Origin: Sulfuricella sp.
GTDB lineage: Bacteria > Pseudomonadota > Gammaproteobacteria > Burkholderiales > Sulfuricellaceae
Reading direction: 5' to 3'
NCBI GenBank assembly: GCA_018336195.1
Contig: JAGXQV010000196.1
Coordinates: forward strand, 1-34,298
DNA length: 34,298 nt
The notes below the pieces were generated by a model that saw nothing but the letters and a program-made list of their open reading frames with translations, made no database searches and had not been told where the DNA came from. Position 1 is the stretch's first letter, and each line of letters opens with the position of its first letter. The translations under genes and the position numbers were made by a program. Of the stretch, positions 9,907-18,516 are shown in pieces.

Positions 9907-10353
9907 ATGGAACTGAATACGCTAAAACCTGGTGCTGGCAGCAAGCGTTCTCCTAAGCGCGTTGGTCGTGGTATCGGCTGCGGAAATGGTAAGACGGCCG
10001 GTCGTGGTCATAAGGGGCAGAAATCTCGCGCCGGTGGCTTTCACAAGGTTGGCTTTGAAGGCGGTCAAATGCCCTTGCAGCGTCGCCTTCCCAAGCGCGG
10101 TTTTGTGTCGCTTGCCAAGGTAAACGGTGAGAGTGCAGAAGTTAGGCTGGCGGACCTTAATAATTTGCCTGTCGACACCATCGACTTGTTGACGCTCAAG
10201 CAGGCCGGTGTTGTTCCTGCTTCAACGCTAACGGCGAAGGTTATTCTCGCTGGCGAATTGAAACGTGTCGTAACGTTGCAAGGTATTGGTGCCACCAAGG
10301 GTGCTCGTGCTGCTATCGAGGCAGCTGGCGGCAAGATCGTGGTTCAGGAGTAA
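9907..10353 (+). CDS. rplO: 50S ribosomal protein L15
   Basis: L15 (148 aa) is a late-assembly 50S protein. [33 protein letters not shown] and [18 protein letters not shown] are diagnostic. The ATG at 9907 begins 1 nt after rpmD; an in-frame GTG at 9895 lies inside rpmD and is rejected. The terminal AGGAG of the gene also serves as the ribosome site for secY. Confidence 0.98.
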   Translation: MELNTLKPGAGSKRSPKRVGRGIGCGNGKTAGRGHKGQKSRAGGFHKVGFEGGQMPLQRRLPKRGFVSLAKVNGESAEVRLADLNNLPVDTIDLLTLKQAGVVPASTLTAKVILAGELKRVVTLQGIGATKGARAAIEAAGGKIVVQE

Positions 10354-10355
10354 TC

Positions 10356-11684
10356 TTGGCTACTGCTAACGCAATGCTGGGAACAGCAGGCAAGTTCGGT
10401 GATCTGAAGCGCCGTCTGTTGTTCGTGCTGGGGGCTCTGGTTGTTTATCGGATTGGTGCCCACATCCCCGTTCCAGGAATCGACCCGGTTGCACTTGAAT
10501 CGCTTTTCAAGTCGCAGCAAGGCGGCATTCTGGGTATGTTCAACATGTTCTCGGGTGGTGCGTTGTCGCGTTTTACGCTGTTTGCCCTGGGGATCATGCC
10601 GTACATTTCCTCGTCTATTATTATGCAGCTCCTGACGGTGGTTTCACCCCAGCTAGAGCAGCTTAAGAAGGAAGGGGAGAGCGGGCGCAAGAAGATTACT
10701 CAGTATACACGTTACGGCACTGTCGCTCTTGCGCTGTTCCAAGGGCTTGGGATAGCGGTTGCGTTGGAGGCTCAGGCCGGTCTCGTGATTGAGCCAGGGC
10801 TTATGTTTCGGTTGACGACGGTTGTTACTCTCGTTACCGGAACAATGTTTCTGATGTGGCTTGGCGAGCAGATTACCGAGCGTGGTATCGGTAACGGGAT
10901 TTCGCTGATTATTTTTTCGGGTATTGCTGCCGGCCTTCCGCACGCGATAGGTGGAACGCTTGAGTTGACGAGAACCGGAGCTTTCTCCATTCCGTTGGTA
11001 ATCGCATTGTTTGTTGTCGCAATTGCCGTTACCGGGTTTGTGGTGTTTGTCGAGCGTGGGCAACGCAAGATTTTGGTGAACTACGCCAAACGACAGGTCG
11101 GGAATAAGGTTTATGGTGGCCAGAGTTCGCATTTGCCGCTCAAGCTAAATATGGCGGGTGTCATTCCTCCAATTTTTGCGTCAAGCATTATTTTGTTTCC
11201 AGCGACGCTGGCCGGTTGGTTCGGCAGCGGTGAGGGAATGACATGGCTGAAAGATATCGGGTCCACGCTTTCCCCTGGGCAGCCCTTGTATGTGTTGCTG
11301 TACTCTGCGGCGATCATGTTCTTCTGTTTCTTTTACACGGCGTTGGTATTCAACCCCAAGGAAACAGCTGACAACCTGAAGAAAAGCGGCGCGTTTTTAC
11401 CCGGTATTCGTCCCGGTGATCAAACTGCAAAGTATATAGACAAAATTATGGCGCGGCTGACGTTGGCAGGGGCGATATATATTACTGCGGTATGTTTGCT
11501 GCCGGAGTTTCTGATTGTTAAGTGGAACGTGCCGTTTTACTTCGGTGGAACATCACTGTTGATTATTGTAGTTGTGACCATGGATTTCATGGCACAGATT
11601 CAGGCATATTTGATGTCCCACCAGTACGAAAGCCTCCTTAAGAAAGCGAATTTTAAGGGTGGCGGAGTAGGCGGTGGACGTTGA
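10356..11684 (+). CDS. secY: Protein translocase subunit SecY
   Basis: SecY (442 aa) is the channel subunit of the SecYEG translocon in the inner membrane. The N-terminal [22 protein letters not shown], the plug-region segment, [14 protein letters not shown], and the large cytoplasmic loop [15 protein letters not shown] are typical, with ten membrane segments expected. The start is a TTG at 10356, 5 nt after AGGAG; the next in-frame ATG (10374) would remove six residues and has no ribosome site. The same AGTAATCTTGGC start context recurs at rpsD. Confidence 0.97.
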   Translation: MATANAMLGTAGKFGDLKRRLLFVLGALVVYRIGAHIPVPGIDPVALESLFKSQQGGILGMFNMFSGGALSRFTLFALGIMPYISSSIIMQLLTVVSPQLEQLKKEGESGRKKITQYTRYGTVALALFQGLGIAVALEAQAGLVIEPGLMFRLTTVVTLVTGTMFLMWLGEQITERGIGNGISLIIFSGIAAGLPHAIGGTLELTRTGAFSIPLVIALFVVAIAVTGFVVFVERGQRKILVNYAKRQVGNKVYGGQSSHLPLKLNMAGVIPPIFASSIILFPATLAGWFGSGEGMTWLKDIGSTLSPGQPLYVLLYSAAIMFFCFFYTALVFNPKETADNLKKSGAFLPGIRPGDQTAKYIDKIMARLTLAGAIYITAVCLLPEFLIVKWNVPFYFGGTSLLIIVVVTMDFMAQIQAYLMSHQYESLLKKANFKGGGVGGGR

Positions 11685-11712
11685 CTGTTTAGCGTAGACT
11701 AATAGGTTAAGC

Positions 11713-11931
11713 ATGGCGAAAGAAGATACGATTGAAATGCAAGGGGAGATTCTTGAAACGCTCCCCAATGCTACCTTTCGCGTCAAGCTTGAAAATGGTC
11801 ATGTTGTTCTCGGGCATATTTCCGGAAAAATGCGTATGCATTATATACGCATACTGCCAGGTGATAAGGTGACCGTGGAGCTCACGCCATACGATTTGAG
11901 TCGTGCGAGAATTACGTTCCGCGCGAAGTAA
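11713..11931 (+). CDS. infA: Translation initiation factor IF-1
   Basis: IF-1 (72 aa) is an OB-fold protein that occupies the 30S A site during initiation. [20 protein letters not shown] and [20 protein letters not shown] match the family over the full length. Its place between secY and rpmJ is common in betaproteobacteria but differs from E. coli, where infA is elsewhere. Confidence 0.98.
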   Translation: MAKEDTIEMQGEILETLPNATFRVKLENGHVVLGHISGKMRMHYIRILPGDKVTVELTPYDLSRARITFRAK

Positions 11932-11952
11932 CTGGATTTACAGGAGAAGATA

Positions 11953-12066
11953 ATGAGAGTTCGTGCTTCGATTAAGAGGTTGTGCCGCCATTGCAAAATG
12001 GTGAAGCGCCATGGTGTGTTGAGGGTGATTTGTTCTGACCCTCGTCACAAGCAACGTCAGGGTTGA
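11953..12066 (+). CDS. rpmJ: 50S ribosomal protein L36
   Basis: L36 (37 aa) is the smallest 50S protein and stabilises 23S rRNA near the L7/L12 stalk base. It reads [19 protein letters not shown], then [18 protein letters not shown]. The zinc ribbon is intact (CxxC, then C and H in ICSDPRH), the zinc-binding type. AGGAGAAGATA precedes the ATG. It closes the spc block; its stop codon overlaps the -35 box of the next promoter. Confidence 0.97.
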   Translation: MRVRASIKRLCRHCKMVKRHGVLRVICSDPRHKQRQG

Positions 12067-12091
12067 TTACAGCTGATTTAGCTGCTACAAT
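12063..12091 (+). promoter_or_regulatory. Putative alpha operon promoter before rpsM
   Basis: TTGATT (12063-12068) and TACAAT (12086-12091) are 17 nt apart. The -35 box overlaps the rpmJ stop. E. coli also begins a separate transcript at this junction. The leader to rpsM would be about 30 nt, too short to hold the pseudoknot that S4 binds in E. coli. Confidence 0.6.
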
Positions 12092-12128
12092 CCGTATCTT
12101 TTTTTAACTTGCTGCTTGGAGTGAATGC

Positions 12129-12491
12129 ATGGCCCGCATTGCAGGGGTGAATATCCCGAATCATCAGCATACTGAAATCGCGTTGACCGCGATTTACGGT
12201 ATTGGCCGTACCCGTGCGCAAAAAATTTGTGCGGCTGCGGGTTTGAATCCCACCACGAAAATCAAGGATCTCAGCGACAGCGATATGGATAGGCTGCGTG
12301 AAGAGGTTGGCAAGCTTACTGTTGAAGGTGACTTGCGTCGTGAAATTTCCATGAACATCAAGCGTTTGATGGATCTTGGTAGTTATCGCGGAATGCGTCA
12401 TCGGCGTGGCTTGCCTGTTCGCGGGCAGCGTACGCGTACTAACGCTCGCACCAGAAAAGGTCCGCGCAAAGCGATTCGTTCTGGCAAATAA
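12129..12491 (+). CDS. rpsM: 30S ribosomal protein S13
   Basis: S13 (120 aa) lies in the 30S head and bridges to L5 and the P-site t[23 protein letters not shown], the helix-hairpin-helix [12 protein letters not shown], and the basic tail [20 protein letters not shown] are typical. First gene of the alpha block, behind TTGGAGTGAATGC. Confidence 0.98.
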   Translation: MARIAGVNIPNHQHTEIALTAIYGIGRTRAQKICAAAGLNPTTKIKDLSDSDMDRLREEVGKLTVEGDLRREISMNIKRLMDLGSYRGMRHRRGLPVRGQRTRTNARTRKGPRKAIRSGK

Positions 12492-12539
12492 TTGATTCGG
12501 CAACTGCTTCTCATACGCCGATTTTAAGGATTACAGGTA

Positions 12540-12929
12540 ATGGCTAAAGCTAATGTAAGAGTGCGCAAGAAGGTTAAAAAGAATGTTTCGGAAGGTATTG
12601 CGCACATTCATGCTTCCTTCAATAACACCATCGTGACGATTACTGATCGTCAGGGTAACGCGCTTTCCTGGGCGACGTCTGGTGGGTCTGGGTTCCGTGG
12701 TTCCCGGAAAAGCACCCCGTTTGCTGCTCAGGTCGCTGCTGAAACCGCTGGTAAGGCGGCTCAGGAGTACGGGGTTAAGAACCTGGAAGTGCGCATCAAA
12801 GGGCCTGGGCCCGGTAGAGAATCTGCGGTTCGGGCCTTGAATGCGGTTGGCTACAAGATCACCGCGATTTCCGATGTGACGCCAGTTCCTCACAATGGCT
12901 GCCGTCCTCCCAAAAAGCGCCGTATTTAA
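12540..12929 (+). CDS. rpsK: 30S ribosomal protein S11
   Basis: S11 (129 aa) forms part of the 30S platform near the E site. The signature [20 protein letters not shown], the middle [15 protein letters not shown], and the C-terminal [17 protein letters not shown] are intact. It follows rpsM by 48 nt with a GGATTACAG ribosome site. Confidence 0.98.
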   Translation: MAKANVRVRKKVKKNVSEGIAHIHASFNNTIVTITDRQGNALSWATSGGSGFRGSRKSTPFAAQVAAETAGKAAQEYGVKNLEVRIKGPGPGRESAVRALNAVGYKITAISDVTPVPHNGCRPPKKRRI

Positions 12930-12965
12930 CGCGAACGCGTCGAACCAATCCGCAGGAGAGTAATC

Positions 12966-13595
12966 TTGGCAAGAAATCTTGACCCAAAGTGCCGTCAATG
13001 TCGCCGTGAAGGCGAGAAGCTGTTTCTTAAAGGTGAAAAGTGTTTCACCGATAAATGCTCGGTCGAGCGGCGTAGCTATGCCCCTGGTCAGCATGGTCAG
13101 AAACAGAATACCCGTCTGTCCGACTATGGCGTTCAGTTGCGTGAAAAGCAGAAAATTCGCCGTATCTACGGGATTTTGGAAGCGCAATTCCGTTCCTATT
13201 ACAAGGAGGCTGATCGTGCCCGCGGCGTGACTGGTGAAAACCTTTTGCAGCTTCTGGAAAGTCGTTTGGACAACGTCGCGCATCGCATGGGGTTTGGCTC
13301 TTCGCGTACTGAAGCTCGTCAGGTGGTTCGTCACAATGGCATTCTGGTTAACGGAAAGCGCGTGAACATCCCGTCTTATCAGGTTAAGCCTGGCGATGTC
13401 ATTGAGGTTGCCGAGAAGGCCAAGCAGCATTTGCGCGTTAAGGGTGCAGCAGCAGCAGCCGAACAACGTGGATTCCCCGAGTGGGTTGAGGTCGATACCA
13501 AGGCTTTGAAAGGTGTTTACAAAGCTAAGCCGCAACGCTCCGAATTGCCCGCAACCATCAATGAAAGCATGGTTGTCGAGTTGTATTCGAAGTAA
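12966..13595 (+). CDS. rpsD: 30S ribosomal protein S4 (zinc-motif form)
   Basis: S4 (209 aa) nucleates 30S assembly and in E. coli represses the alpha operon. Four cysteines form an apparent zinc site (C9, C12, C26, C31). The S4 RNA-binding domain [21 protein letters not shown], then [20 protein letters not shown], follows from about residue 98. The start codon is TTG at 12966, 6 nt after AGGAGAG, in the same 12-nt context as secY. The E. coli S4 has lost this zinc motif. Confidence 0.97.
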   Translation: MARNLDPKCRQCRREGEKLFLKGEKCFTDKCSVERRSYAPGQHGQKQNTRLSDYGVQLREKQKIRRIYGILEAQFRSYYKEADRARGVTGENLLQLLESRLDNVAHRMGFGSSRTEARQVVRHNGILVNGKRVNIPSYQVKPGDVIEVAEKAKQHLRVKGAAAAAEQRGFPEWVEVDTKALKGVYKAKPQRSELPATINESMVVELYSK

Positions 13596-13625
13596 TCCGG
13601 CAGCAACCAGATAGAGGAATGTGTA

Positions 13626-14615
13626 ATGCAAAGCAGCGCCACTGAACTTCTCAAGCCGCGTGTCGTCGACGTAGAGGCATTGTCGCCGTTACGCGCACGT
13701 GTATCCATGGAGCCGTTCGAGCGTGGTTATGGACATACTTTGGGAAATGCCTTGCGCCGCATCCTGTTGTCGTCCATGCCGGGTTACGCAATCACCCAGG
13801 TTAAAATCGACGGCGTCGTCCATGAATATTCCACCATTGAAGGTGTGCAAGAGGATGTGGTTGATATCCTCCTGAATCTAAAGGGTGTTTCTCTTAAGCT
13901 TCATAATCGTGAAGAAGCATTGCTCACGCTGAGCAAAAATAGTGAAGGCCAGGTTACTGCTGGTGATATTCAAACCGGACACGATGTTGAAATCGTTAAT
14001 CCGAATCATGTGATTGCCCACCTGACCAAAGGTGGCAAGCTTAACATGGAGCTTAAGGTCGAAATGGGGCGTGGTTATCAGCCCGCTAGTGTTCGGCGTG
14101 TTGGCGAGGACGAGCGTAGCATTGGTTCGATTCTTGTCGACGCCTCGTTCAGCCCGGTTCGCCGCGTTAGTTACTCGGTGGAAAGTGCTCGCGTTGAGCA
14201 GCGTACCGATTTGGATAAACTGATCGTCGAGATCGAAACCAATGGCGTGATTGATCCGGAAGAAGCAATTCGTTCCGCCGCGCGCATCTTGGTCGACCAA
14301 CTTTCGGTGTTTGCCGAACTGAAGGGAACGCCGACCGAAGTTAAGGCGCCCAAGTCGCCGCAGGTCGATCCTTTGCTGTTGCGTCCGGTAGACGATCTGG
14401 AACTGACCGTCCGCTCCGCAAACTGCCTGAAGGCCGAGAATATTTATTATATTGGCGACCTGATTCAGCGCACCGAGAACGAGTTGCTCAAGACTCCCAA
14501 TCTGGGCCGCAAGTCTTTGAATGAGATCAAGGACGTGCTGGCATCTAAGGGCTTGACGTTGGGCATGAAACTGGAAAACTGGCCGCCTGCCGATCTCGGC
14601 GTTGAACGTCAGTAA
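13626..14615 (+). CDS. rpoA: RNA polymerase alpha subunit
   Basis: The alpha subunit (329 aa) dimerises to scaffold RNA polymerase assembly and its C-terminal domain contacts UP elements and activators. The N-terminal domain has [20 protein letters not shown], and the C-terminal domain has [20 protein letters not shown] and [18 protein letters not shown]. The linker lies near residues 235-250. Its place between rpsD and rplQ is standard. Normal length. Confidence 0.99.
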   Translation: MQSSATELLKPRVVDVEALSPLRARVSMEPFERGYGHTLGNALRRILLSSMPGYAITQVKIDGVVHEYSTIEGVQEDVVDILLNLKGVSLKLHNREEALLTLSKNSEGQVTAGDIQTGHDVEIVNPNHVIAHLTKGGKLNMELKVEMGRGYQPASVRRVGEDERSIGSILVDASFSPVRRVSYSVESARVEQRTDLDKLIVEIETNGVIDPEEAIRSAARILVDQLSVFAELKGTPTEVKAPKSPQVDPLLLRPVDDLELTVRSANCLKAENIYYIGDLIQRTENELLKTPNLGRKSLNEIKDVLASKGLTLGMKLENWPPADLGVERQ

Positions 14616-14648
14616 CCTAACAAAAATTGTATTTGAAGGGACTTCGAA

Positions 14649-15038
14649 ATGCGTCACCGTTTATCCAACCGCAAACTCAATCGCACCAGCAGCCACCGTT
14701 TGGCGATGTTGCGCAACATGGCCAATTCTTTGTTGCGCCATGAAGTCATCAAGACCACGCTGCCCAAGGCCAAAGAGTTGCGTCGCGTTGCTGAGCCGCT
14801 GATCACGCTGGGTAAAACCGCTACGTTGGCAAATCGTCGTCTGGCGTTTAACCGACTGCGCGACCGTGATATCGTTGGCAAGCTGTTTGATGAACTCGGT
14901 CCGCGTTACGCACAACGTAATGGTGGTTACCTGCGTATTCTCAAGTGTGGTTTCCGTGACGGTGATAACGCCCCAATGGCGATTGTCGAGTTGCTGGATC
15001 GCCCTGAAGTTGCTGAAGCCGAGGAAACGGCTGCGTAA
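14649..15038 (+). CDS. rplQ: 50S ribosomal protein L17
   Basis: L17 (129 aa) lies near the tunnel exit. [20 protein letters not shown] and [18 protein letters not shown] are diagnostic, with the C-terminal [21 protein letters not shown]. It is the last gene of the alpha block and is followed by a strong terminator. Confidence 0.98.
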   Translation: MRHRLSNRKLNRTSSHRLAMLRNMANSLLRHEVIKTTLPKAKELRRVAEPLITLGKTATLANRRLAFNRLRDRDIVGKLFDELGPRYAQRNGGYLRILKCGFRDGDNAPMAIVELLDRPEVAEAEETAA

Positions 15039-15064
15039 TAGGCGTTTCTTTGGGGTATATGAAG

Positions 15065-15092
15065 AAGCCGGGTTCTCCCGGCTTTTTTTTTT
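15065..15092 (+). terminator. Rho-independent terminator of the ribosomal cluster
   Basis: AAGCCGGG (15065-15072) pairs perfectly with CCCGGCTT (15077-15084) around a TTCT loop and runs into a T-tract to 15092. It follows rplQ by 26 nt. On the opposite strand the tail is only CTTCTTCATAT, so it would terminate the converging arginase transcript less well. Confidence 0.9.
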
Positions 15093-15111
15093 CCATAACT
15101 TCGTGACTGCG

Positions 15112-15981
15112 CTACACGGAGAGGATTGCGGCGACCAATTCGGAGACCGCCTTGGCCGTGGCGAAATTGCGATCGCGATAAGGGTTGTATTCGACGATTT
15201 CCATCGCCTGGAATTTCGCATTGCGGCGTAGGGTGTGTAGGGCGTCGCTTACTTCGCTGCGGAACAAACCGCCCGGCGCTGGACTGCCCACACCAGGTTC
15301 CTCGGCCGGATCCAGTGCGTCAAGATCAAGACTGATCCCGAATCCAGCCGTGTTTCGGGTGATGATTTCCAATGCCTCCCGGAATACTTCGGCAAATCCG
15401 CGTTTGCGGATTTCCTCCATCCCGTAAATCCTTACGCCCAGTTTGGCGAGCAGCTTCGCTTCGCTCGCCTCGAAGCTGCGGGTGCCGATCAGGCATACAT
15501 TGGCGGGCGTCAGTTTGGGACTTGGGAGGGCTATCTCGGTGAGAGCGCGTTCACCGTAGCCGAGCAGGCAGGCGAGCGGCATACCGTGCAGCGCACCGCT
15601 GGGCGTAGTGGTGAAAGTATGGCTATCCATGTGGGCATCGATCCACAACAGCCCCAGCGCGCCCTTCTCATGTAGTGCACGGGCCATGCCCGACCACGTG
15701 CCGATGGCGCATGAGTGGTCGCCGCCAACCACCAGAGGGAACTCCCCTGCGGCATAAGTGGCAGCCACCCGTTCCGCAAGTTGCGCGCATACGCCGTGGA
15801 CCGCCTGAAGAGGCGACGCAACAGGCGCAGGGTGGATGACTGCGTCCCAATGGAGAAGAATGTTGTTTTCGTCCAGCCATGACAAAAAGTCCAGGGAGCG
15901 CAGCACTTCCGGGCCGTCTTGGCAGGCGGTATCGGGCGCGCCGAGTCCACAGGCGGCACCGATGATAGCGATTTTTTTCAT
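15112..15981 (-). CDS. Arginase-family ureohydrolase
   Basis: A 289-aa ureohydrolase, likely hydrolysing arginine or another guanidino compound to urea. The binuclear manganese ligands are all present: H89 in GGDHS, D115/H117/D119 in DAHMD, and D219/D221 in SLDLDALDP; the EYNP glutamate is at 264. The PSGALHGMPL and PGVGSPAPGG segments are arginase-like rather than agmatinase-like. Aligned by eye with rat arginase, the two asparagines that bind the arginine carboxylate (N130, N139) are H121 and A130 here. The substrate is therefore uncertain and no gene symbol is given. It is convergent to rplQ. The ATG at 15981 gives the expected MKKIAIIGAACGLG start. Confidence 0.85.
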   Translation of the reverse strand: MKKIAIIGAACGLGAPDTACQDGPEVLRSLDFLSWLDENNILLHWDAVIHPAPVASPLQAVHGVCAQLAERVAATYAAGEFPLVVGGDHSCAIGTWSGMARALHEKGALGLLWIDAHMDSHTFTTTPSGALHGMPLACLLGYGERALTEIALPSPKLTPANVCLIGTRSFEASEAKLLAKLGVRIYGMEEIRKRGFAEVFREALEIITRNTAGFGISLDLDALDPAEEPGVGSPAPGGLFRSEVSDALHTLRRNAKFQAMEIVEYNPYRDRNFATAKAVSELVAAILSV

Positions 15982-16045
15982 GGTTGTGGTCCGAATCTGG
16001 AGGCGCTCATTATTCCAAGGCGGCGTGACCGGAGTATGACCCGAG

Positions 16046-16067
16046 ATGTCACATTGCTGTCACATAT
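16046..16067 (+). promoter_or_regulatory. Pho box upstream of pstS
   Basis: ATGTCAC-ATTG-CTGTCAC-ATAT matches the PhoB consensus of two 7-bp CTGTCAT-like repeats with 11-bp periodicity and AT-rich spacers. It ends 47 nt before the pstS start. A plausible -10 (TAACAT, 16075-16080) follows at the spacing expected when the Pho box replaces the -35. A weaker third repeat may lie at 16035-16041. Confidence 0.8.
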
Positions 16068-16114
16068 TCTGCTTAACATGCGTCATCACCAACGAAGCAA
16101 CAGGAGATTTCAGC

Positions 16115-17158
16115 ATGAACAAAAGTCTTACCTCCGCACTGGCCGCCGCCGCGCTGGCCATCGGTTACGCAACCACCGCTCTGGCCGGCGAAATCACCGG
16201 CGCGGGTGCGACTTTTCCGTATCCCATTTATGCCAAATGGGCCGAAGCCTACAAGGCCAAAACCGGCGTGGGCATGAACTACCAGTCTATCGGTTCCGGC
16301 GGCGGCATCAAGCAGATCAAAGCCAAGACTGTTGATTTCGGCGCATCCGACAAACCGCTCAAGTTGGAAGACCTGGAGAAGGATGGCCTGATGCAGTTCC
16401 CCGCCATCATGGGCGGCGTGGTGCCGGTCATCAATGTCGAGGGTATTGCCAGCAACCAGTTGAAGCTCACCGGCCCGGTGTTGGCGGATATTTTCCTCGG
16501 CAAGATCAAGAAATGGAACGATCCCGCCATCGTCGCGCAGAACAAGGGCGTCAACCTGCCCGGTTCCGATATTACCGTGGTGCATCGTTCCGATGGCTCC
16601 GGCACCACTTTTGTGTTTACCAACTACCTTGCCAAGGTTAGCGCAGAATGGAAAGACAAGGTCGGTAACGAAGCCTCGGTTGCATGGCCGGTTGGTACTG
16701 GTGGGAAAGGTAACGAAGGCGTGGCGAACTTCGTCAAGCAGATCAAGGGTTCCATTGGCTACGTCGAATCTGCCTATGCCAAACAGAACAAGATGACCAT
16801 GACCATGTTGCAAAACAAGGAAGGCCAATACGTCATCGCCAACGACGACGAATTCAAGGCTGCCGCCGCCAACGCCCATTGGGACAAGGCTCCCGGTTTC
16901 TACGAAATCCTCACCGAGCAACCCGGCAAGAATAGCTGGCCGATCACCGGCGCCAGCTTCATCCTGATGCACAAGAACCAAGCGAATCCGGCCCAAGCCG
17001 CAGAAGTGCTCAAGTTCTTCGATTGGGCCTTCGCCAACGGCGAAAAAATGGCTGCCGAACTGGACTACGTGCCGATGCCCGGCAACGTCGTGAAGCTGAT
17101 CCAGGGTGCCTGGAAAACCCAGCTCAAGGGCGCCGACGGCAAGCCCGTGTACCACTGA
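16115..17158 (+). CDS. pstS: Periplasmic phosphate-binding protein PstS
   Basis: PstS (347 aa) captures phosphate in the periplasm for the PstCAB ABC transporter. A Sec signal peptide runs to about residue 24 (cleavage after TTALA). The mature protein begins GEITGAGATFPYPIYAKWAE and contains the phosphate-binding YQSIGSGGGIKQI, VDFGASD and HRSDGSGTTFVF segments. The ATG at 16115 follows AGGAGATTTCAGC; an open frame from 16046 overlaps the Pho box and is rejected. The transporter genes pstC, pstA, pstB and phoU are not adjacent, so this is a stand-alone pstS, presumably induced by PhoB under phosphate limitation. Confidence 0.97.
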   Translation: MNKSLTSALAAAALAIGYATTALAGEITGAGATFPYPIYAKWAEAYKAKTGVGMNYQSIGSGGGIKQIKAKTVDFGASDKPLKLEDLEKDGLMQFPAIMGGVVPVINVEGIASNQLKLTGPVLADIFLGKIKKWNDPAIVAQNKGVNLPGSDITVVHRSDGSGTTFVFTNYLAKVSAEWKDKVGNEASVAWPVGTGGKGNEGVANFVKQIKGSIGYVESAYAKQNKMTMTMLQNKEGQYVIANDDEFKAAAANAHWDKAPGFYEILTEQPGKNSWPITGASFILMHKNQANPAQAAEVLKFFDWAFANGEKMAAELDYVPMPGNVVKLIQGAWKTQLKGADGKPVYH

Positions 17159-17183
17159 GCCCACGCTATCACAGATATGAATG

Positions 17184-17206
17184 GCCCCGCGTCCGCGGGG
17201 CTTTTT
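17184..17206 (+). terminator. Rho-independent terminator of pstS
   Basis: GCCCCGC (17184-17190) and GCGGGGC (17195-17201) pair around GTCC and are followed by five T. It lies 25 nt after the pstS stop and separates pstS from the two small genes downstream. Confidence 0.88.
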
Positions 17207-17218
17207 GTCATCATAATC

Positions 17219-17229
17219 CTGTCATATTT
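17219..17229 (+). promoter_or_regulatory. Possible Pho half-site before the small genes
   Basis: CTGTCAT followed by ATTT matches one Pho-box repeat exactly. The position 11 bp upstream reads TCATCAT and matches only the 3' half; another TTGTCAT lies 14 bp upstream, off the normal period. This suggests, but does not show, PhoB control of the downstream pair. Confidence 0.3.
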
Positions 17230-17277
17230 AGAGGATAAGATGCCCCCACTTCAGAACCAAGTATCAGGGGAAAAAGC

Positions 17278-17508
17278 ATGACATTGCAGAACGTGCTTGA
17301 GGCACAAATCGATGCCGCAATCAAAGGATTGGTGCATGCTCGCGCCAGAATCACCTTGGAAGCCAAGGAATCGGAGGCGGTGCGCGAAGTCTTGCAACAG
17401 CTCGAAACAGTCTCTTTTCACTTGCAGGATATTCAATATAATTGGCTGTCGTTGAACCAGTTGCAACGTAATGACGCAGGTTTGCCAGCCGCAGGCATTA
17501 CCCACTAA
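17278..17508 (+). CDS. Small protein of unknown function, 76 aa
   Basis: Not recognised. The 76-aa product is mostly predicted alpha-helical with heptad-like hydrophobic spacing from about residue 5 to 65 (for example VLEAQIDAAIKGLVHARARI and VLQQLETVSFHLQDIQ). It has no cysteine, signal peptide or membrane segment, so it is probably cytosolic. The ATG follows AGGGGAAAAAGC, a good ribosome site. It sits after the pstS terminator and 17 nt before a second small gene, with which it probably forms an operon. The possible Pho half-site upstream hints at a phosphate link only by position. Confidence 0.7.
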   Translation: MTLQNVLEAQIDAAIKGLVHARARITLEAKESEAVREVLQQLETVSFHLQDIQYNWLSLNQLQRNDAGLPAAGITH

Positions 17509-17525
17509 CCACATCCGGGAAATTC

Positions 17526-17768
17526 ATGAATACGCTCAAGCAACTCGAAAAGCATCTGCTGCACGCCAAATCCCAAAAGGACAGCGAAGTATTCTGGCGG
17601 CTAGCCCGCGCCTTGTGTTTGCAGGAAGAATTCAAGCTCGCCGAACTATACGAGCTCAGCTACGACGATTTTCAGTTGGCGCTGGATGTCCTGAAAAACT
17701 GGCGCCTTGACCGTTACACCAAGACCAAGGAACGGCTCAAGGAACTGGTCGATGCACGACCGGAATAG
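17526..17768 (+). CDS. Small protein of unknown function, 80 aa
   Basis: Not recognised. An 80-aa, mostly helical, charged protein (LKQLEKHLLHAKSQKDSEVF at the start; LKNWRLDRYTKTKERLKELV at the end). No membrane segment or signal. The ATG follows GGGAAATTC. It lies 17 nt after the 76-aa gene and ends only 7 nt from the end of convergent cobS. There is no terminator in between, so its transcript should run into cobS antisense unless Rho acts. Confidence 0.7.
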   Translation: MNTLKQLEKHLLHAKSQKDSEVFWRLARALCLQEEFKLAELYELSYDDFQLALDVLKNWRLDRYTKTKERLKELVDARPE

Positions 17769-17775
17769 GTACGGG

Positions 17776-18516
17776 TCAACCCAGCGCCGCCGTAACCAAC
17801 ACAGCGGTTTCCAGTAATTCCACCAAAGCCCCGGCGGTATCGCCGGTCGTGCCGCCCAGGCGCCGGATCATTCCGGCCCGTAATCCGCCAAACATCGCCA
17901 GCGCCGCCAGAAGCGGCCATGCCGCAGCCATTCCCAGGGCCGCAGGCACGGCAAGCAATGTCGCCAGCACCACTATGTACGTCGCCCGGCGTGGCATATG
18001 GCGGGCAAGCACATCGCCCAGCCCGCCGGGACGCACGTAGTTTGTCGTCAGGAACAGCGCCGGCAAGGCGCAACGTCCCAGCAAAGGCGCCAGCACCAGC
18101 AAAGACCCATCTCCCCGCTCCAGCAGCACGGTCAACGCCGCGAATTTCAGCAGCAATACCAGCGCCAGGGTGACCACCGCCGCCGGTCCGCAATACGGGT
18201 CTTTCATGATCGCCAGGGTACGCTCGCGGTCGCCCAGTCCGCCTACCCAGGCATCGGCGCTATCCGCTAGTCCGTCGAGATGTAAGCCCCCGCTGACAAG
18301 TACCCAGGCAGACAGCAGGATGGCGGCCCCCAAGAGGTTGCCGGTGTTGCCCAGCGCTGCCCCCAAGGCGGCCAACAGCAATCCGAGCAACAGCCCGACT
18401 AGCGGGTAATAGAGCAGCGAACGGCCCAACTCGCGCTCCGCCGGGATGGCGCGCAGGCGCACCGGAAAACGGGTGAGGAATTGCACGGCGATCAGAAAGG
18501 GCAGGAACCGTTTCAT
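17776..18516 (-). CDS. cobS: Adenosylcobinamide-GDP ribazoletransferase CobS
   Basis: CobS (246 aa) is the integral membrane cobalamin synthase that joins adenosylcobinamide-GDP and alpha-ribazole (or its phosphate). The active-site motifs HLDGLADSADAW (about residue 79) and GGTTGDTAGA (about residue 221) are both present, among several hydrophobic membrane segments. The ATG overlaps the cobC stop by 4 nt. It is the last gene of the riboswitch-controlled operon; no terminator is visible after it. Confidence 0.95.
   Translation of the reverse strand: MKRFLPFLIAVQFLTRFPVRLRAIPAERELGRSLLYYPLVGLLLGLLLAALGAALGNTGNLLGAAILLSAWVLVSGGLHLDGLADSADAWVGGLGDRERTLAIMKDPYCGPAAVVTLALVLLLKFAALTVLLERGDGSLLVLAPLLGRCALPALFLTTNYVRPGGLGDVLARHMPRRATYIVVLATLLAVPAALGMAAAWPLLAALAMFGGLRAGMIRRLGGTTGDTAGALVELLETAVLVTAALG

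Noticed and set aside
8847-9944. 365-codon minus-strand open frame
   Set aside because: Antisense to rplR, rpsE and rpmD, all clearly conserved. The translated sequence has no recognisable domain.
12531-13631. 366-codon minus-strand open frame
   Set aside because: Antisense to rpsK and rpsD; a shadow of the ribosomal genes.
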